Assembly (NCBI GenBank): GCA_964020975.1
Contig: OZ026622.1
Coordinates: 84,548,199-84,612,198, forward strand
Direction of reading: 5' to 3'
Length of the DNA: 64,000 nucleotides
DNA from: Hermodice carunculata
Taxonomy: Eukaryota; Annelida; Polychaeta; Eunicida; Amphinomidae
Shown: piece by piece, positions 61,795 through 64,000 of the stretch
How the letters are laid out: each line of letters begins with the position of its first letter
Position numbering within the stretch: the stretch's first letter is position 1
Notes under the pieces: model-generated
Database searches by the model: none
Told to the model about the DNA's origin: nothing
The model's input: only the letters and a program-made list of their open reading frames with translations
Made by a program: the position numbers and the translations under genes

Positions 61795-62520
61795 GATTTC
61801 TTTAACATGTTGCATTCTTCCTTTGAACACTAGTAATTAAATATTTGATGCTGGAGGTTTTCATTACGGCCGAAACGCAACTAGCGGCTTTATCTTGCAC
61901 TCATTCAAGCGTAAATTTACAACTTTTAGAACTTCCGTCAAATGCAGGTTATGCGGTATCTATGATTGGTCGAATGAATGATATGTATATACTTTCCCGT
62001 GCATTACATGGCAGTTAGAACCTACGTGATCTTATACGTCCTAAAAGTGAAGCTGCTTTATTACAAACATATTTGTTATGGCTATCTCAAAGTAAGTTGT
62101 CAGCCAGAATGACTCCTTCTTTACCTTTATGCAGGGCCTGGTTTAATTCATGTACAATAAATATTGATTAGTTGGCAAACGGTACTAAAAAGTTTTTCAA
62201 CCATGAGTTACAATGCAGATAAGTTACAAAAAACAGGCCTCCAAAACTTTGAATAAAGAGCACAGCAGGGAAATAATTTTCATAGTTTTTACAACTGTGG
62301 GGGTCCTCCTTCTAACAAATGAGCATAATATTAGTATCTTCCCATACATCAGGAAAAGTAGCAGAACGTAACTTTAATTTAAACAGCTTGGTGACCGCAA
62401 TATAGATGTAAGGAGCAAAAAACGCCCAAAACCTTGTTTGGAAGATTGTCAGGGTCATCCGTCTTGCTCACTTACACTTTAGAGAACAATTTTGACACTT
62501 CTTGTTCGTGAATTACTATA
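61795..62520 (-). mobile_element. LINE D, part 1: RT start and C-terminal region
   Basis: Minus strand. From 62520 down: EQEVSKLFSKV, stop, VSKTDDPDNLPNKVLG, then after a frame change APYIYIAVTKLFKLKLRSAT, FPDVWEDTNIMLIC, stop, KEDPHSCKNY. This is the pre-RT and first RT block of Jockey/CR1/L2-type LINEs (GPDnlPn.vlk; FP..Wk.a...P.fKK.....NYRP). About 200 bp later come NKAASLLGRIRSRRF, ARESIYISFIRPIIDTA, PAFDGSS and VQDKAASCVSAVMKTSS, the post-RT block. The RT catalytic core between them is absent, so a large internal deletion is inferred. At least four stops are present. Confidence 0.8.
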
Positions 62521-62552
62521 CTTTTAAGCTTTTGATCAGTTTTAAAGACATA

Positions 62553-62627
62553 TCATCATTATTATCATCACCATCGTCGTCGTCGTCGTCATCATCATCA
62601 TCATCATCATCATCATTATTATTTTTC
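62553..62627. repeat. (ATC)n/(GTC)n trinucleotide tract
   Basis: Imperfect ATC units around a short CGT run (62576-62589). The poly-serine frame is its translation. Confidence 0.9.
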
Positions 62628-62769
62628 TTAGCTTTTTGGAAAGCCCTGTCTCTAACATTCATAATGGTGTCTCCATCATCCAGTTATGACGGGTTCGTCA
62701 CGAGGTCGTATTTTGACTTCGTTGTTGGGTATACATTCACAAAACACTTTACTCAGAAAAGTGGTCAAC

Positions 62770-62949
62770 TAAGAATTGAACTCTGTTATTTCGAGACATA
62801 TGGACTAAATGACTGTAGGGGCTGTTGAGTCCATTTACTGCGTGAACCACTGACGTGGCTCAGGCAGTAAATGGCCTAGGCAGTAAATGGCCTCAACAAC
62901 CCCGTCAGTCATTTCGTCCATGTGAATCGAAATGTTGGTGATAAATACT
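62770..62949. repeat. 180-bp hairpin, second member of the 5.0-kb family
   Basis: The left arm TAAGAATTGAACTCTG ... GACTAAATGACTGTAGGGGC and TGTTGAGTCCATTTACTGC (to about 62841) pairs with the right arm GCAGTAAATGGCCTCAACAA ... GTCATTTCGTCCATGTG and on to 62949, at roughly 75-80 percent. GCAGTAAATGGCCT is duplicated next to the loop (62864 and 62880). The outer edge TAAGAATT and the following ATACTTATATTTACATTTA match the 5018 hairpin although the arm sequences differ. Confidence 0.75.
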
Positions 62950-63150
62950 TATATTTACATTTATGTGAGAAATATCAGTTTAAAATCTGACCAAAAACCG
63001 TTAAAATCTAACTAAATTCATTTACAACAACTTCGTTGCAGTGGGAGTAAACATGTTAGACAGAACAACCATAACCAATGACGTCCAACGGTAATCAAAG
63101 ACACTAACTCATAAAATATAGTTCTTCAGCGAAACATTTTATTAAATGTT
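62950..63150. repeat. Tail module following the 62.8-kb hairpin
   Basis: Patchy, co-linear similarity to 5180-5420: CTTATATTTACATTTA, AGTTTAAAATCTGACC, CATTTACAACAAC, CAGTGGGAG, CCATAACCAATGACGTCC and AAATATAGTTCTTC. No open frame. The element lies between the endonuclease and reverse-transcriptase remnants of the minus-strand LINE, consistent with insertion into it. Confidence 0.45.
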
Positions 63151-63450
63151 TGAGCAGGGAGTTCTAACGTGTGAATGTAGTAATATTTTTTGTTTAAAAT
63201 TATATTTATGTTGTTGTTTACCATATGTTCTTCTGGGGTCATGTCATGTTGACAAAAGTAGTGCCGCATCAATGGATATATCAGTGCGCAATGTGATTCG
63301 CCGTTCTAGCTCATGACCTTGCATTCATGAAGGAAAGACGCAAAGGAAAAATCCTATCTCTATAATGTTAAACTTTGGACCGAATGTAAATATATTATTA
63401 CAAATATCATTTACATCATTTTTAATGAATATAGCATTCCATGAAGCAGA

Positions 63451-63526
<76 letters not shown>
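63451..63526. repeat. (TA)n microsatellite
   Basis: About 38 TA units. The adjoining frames on both strands are repeat artefacts. Confidence 0.97.
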
Positions 63527-63530
<4 letters not shown>

Positions 63531-63661
63531 TTAGATTTTGTCACCATCCATCTTAGAGTAATTCCACATAAATTTACTTTAAGGAGTGTTTTAACCAAGC
63601 TGGACAAGTTGATAAAAGAAAGTCATGATCGCATGTAGTTATAGGCGGAAAATGTTTACAA

Positions 63662-64000
63662 TTATGTATGCAGAGGCAAGATCAGGAAAAGACCTGCCTC
63701 TGGTGGGCTCATTAACCAGATGTCGTTATAAGTGTTAAAAATTTCCCTATCAACCGGATTATTACAAGGTCCATTGGTCCAAAAAAGATAAAGTAAATTG
63801 AAGTTCTTAGTAAGTATCAAAGCATGAAGCGATATACAAATCAACTTGCTACAATATCTTGAAAAAAAAAATCGAAAATATCTGAATTCAGTTAAATATT
63901 CACCTGGCGGTCTGTAAAGAGTACCAGTTCCAATGACAATTTTACACTTGCCCATAGTAGTTTCAATGATCGGGGATTCCACATTGGCTCTGTTGAAATC
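63662..64000 (-). mobile_element. LINE D, part 2: endonuclease fragment, runs off window
   Basis: Minus strand, entering at the right edge. The frame reads ANVESPIIETTMGKCKIVIG then TGTLYRPPGEYLTEF. This is the conserved VES.w.ei....K.iiigt.YRPP block of the AP-type endonuclease in Jockey/CR1/L2 LINEs. Further on, LTKNFNLLYLFW may be the decayed GDFN box (D and G lost). The 106-codon frame ends near 63662. Same strand and order (endonuclease upstream of RT) as part 1 at 62520-61795, so both are probably one element interrupted by the hairpin repeat and TA tract. The 5' part lies outside the window. Confidence 0.65.

Noticed and set aside
62502-62828. 108-codon frame with poly-serine
   Set aside because: Runs through the ATC/GTC microsatellite and into the hairpin arm, and overlaps the LINE on the opposite strand.

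Overview
The window is AT-rich animal (metazoan) nuclear DNA, probably from a marine invertebrate. Evidence: no bacterial-style gene packing, only short open frames, very many long microsatellites (CT, CA, TA, CTTT, CATA, GATA/GACA, ATT), at least six decayed non-LTR retrotransposon (LINE) fragments, several MITE-like elements, and splice-like signals around short open frames. The phylum cannot be fixed from the sequence alone. Many of the longest open frames are translations of simple repeats and are not genes. No complete host gene, tRNA, rRNA or CRISPR array is visible; this looks like intergenic and/or large-intron sequence.

Layout. 0-6.5 kb: a duplicated CT-microsatellite unit, a TTAA-flanked MITE (4.6 kb), a near-perfect 162-bp hairpin with a characteristic tail (5.0-5.4 kb), a second TTAA MITE and a 94-bp tandem duplication. 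8-10.5 kb: two composite elements (small hairpin, CT or TTTC microsatellite, ~144-bp minisatellite units, AGGTCA-rich units) around a LINE 3' fragment. 12-15.4 kb: a TTAA MITE, a dense array of palindromic TTTAGCGATATCGCTAAA-like boxes, then diverged ~144-bp units. 18.5-22.2 kb: a CATA microsatellite and a minus-strand LINE with a TCTA tail. 24-32 kb: mostly unassigned DNA with a few weak exon candidates (one Myb/SANT-like, one with a Reeler-like look). 32.4-33.9 kb: a ~700-bp direct duplication and a minus-strand exon candidate. 34-44 kb: microsatellites, LINE 3' tails, two exon candidates. 44.8-50 kb: a LINE-rich stretch with three copies. 50-55 kb: another ~160-bp hairpin, exon candidates, a clean TTAA MITE, and the longest ~144-bp minisatellite. 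56-59 kb: pogo-like ends and a G-rich tract. 61.6-64 kb: a decayed minus-strand LINE running off the right edge and split by a second member of the 5-kb hairpin family.

How the parts work together: the LINEs (endonuclease plus reverse transcriptase) could once supply retrotransposition activity. The short TTAA elements, pogo-like ends and hairpin/microsatellite composites carry no protein and would depend on enzymes encoded elsewhere. The host coding content is uncertain: all exon candidates are low confidence and unlinked. The most unusual signals are the two-member hairpin-plus-tail family (5.0 and 62.8 kb), the palindromic-box array at 14.15-14.95 kb, and the ~144-bp unit family at four loci.
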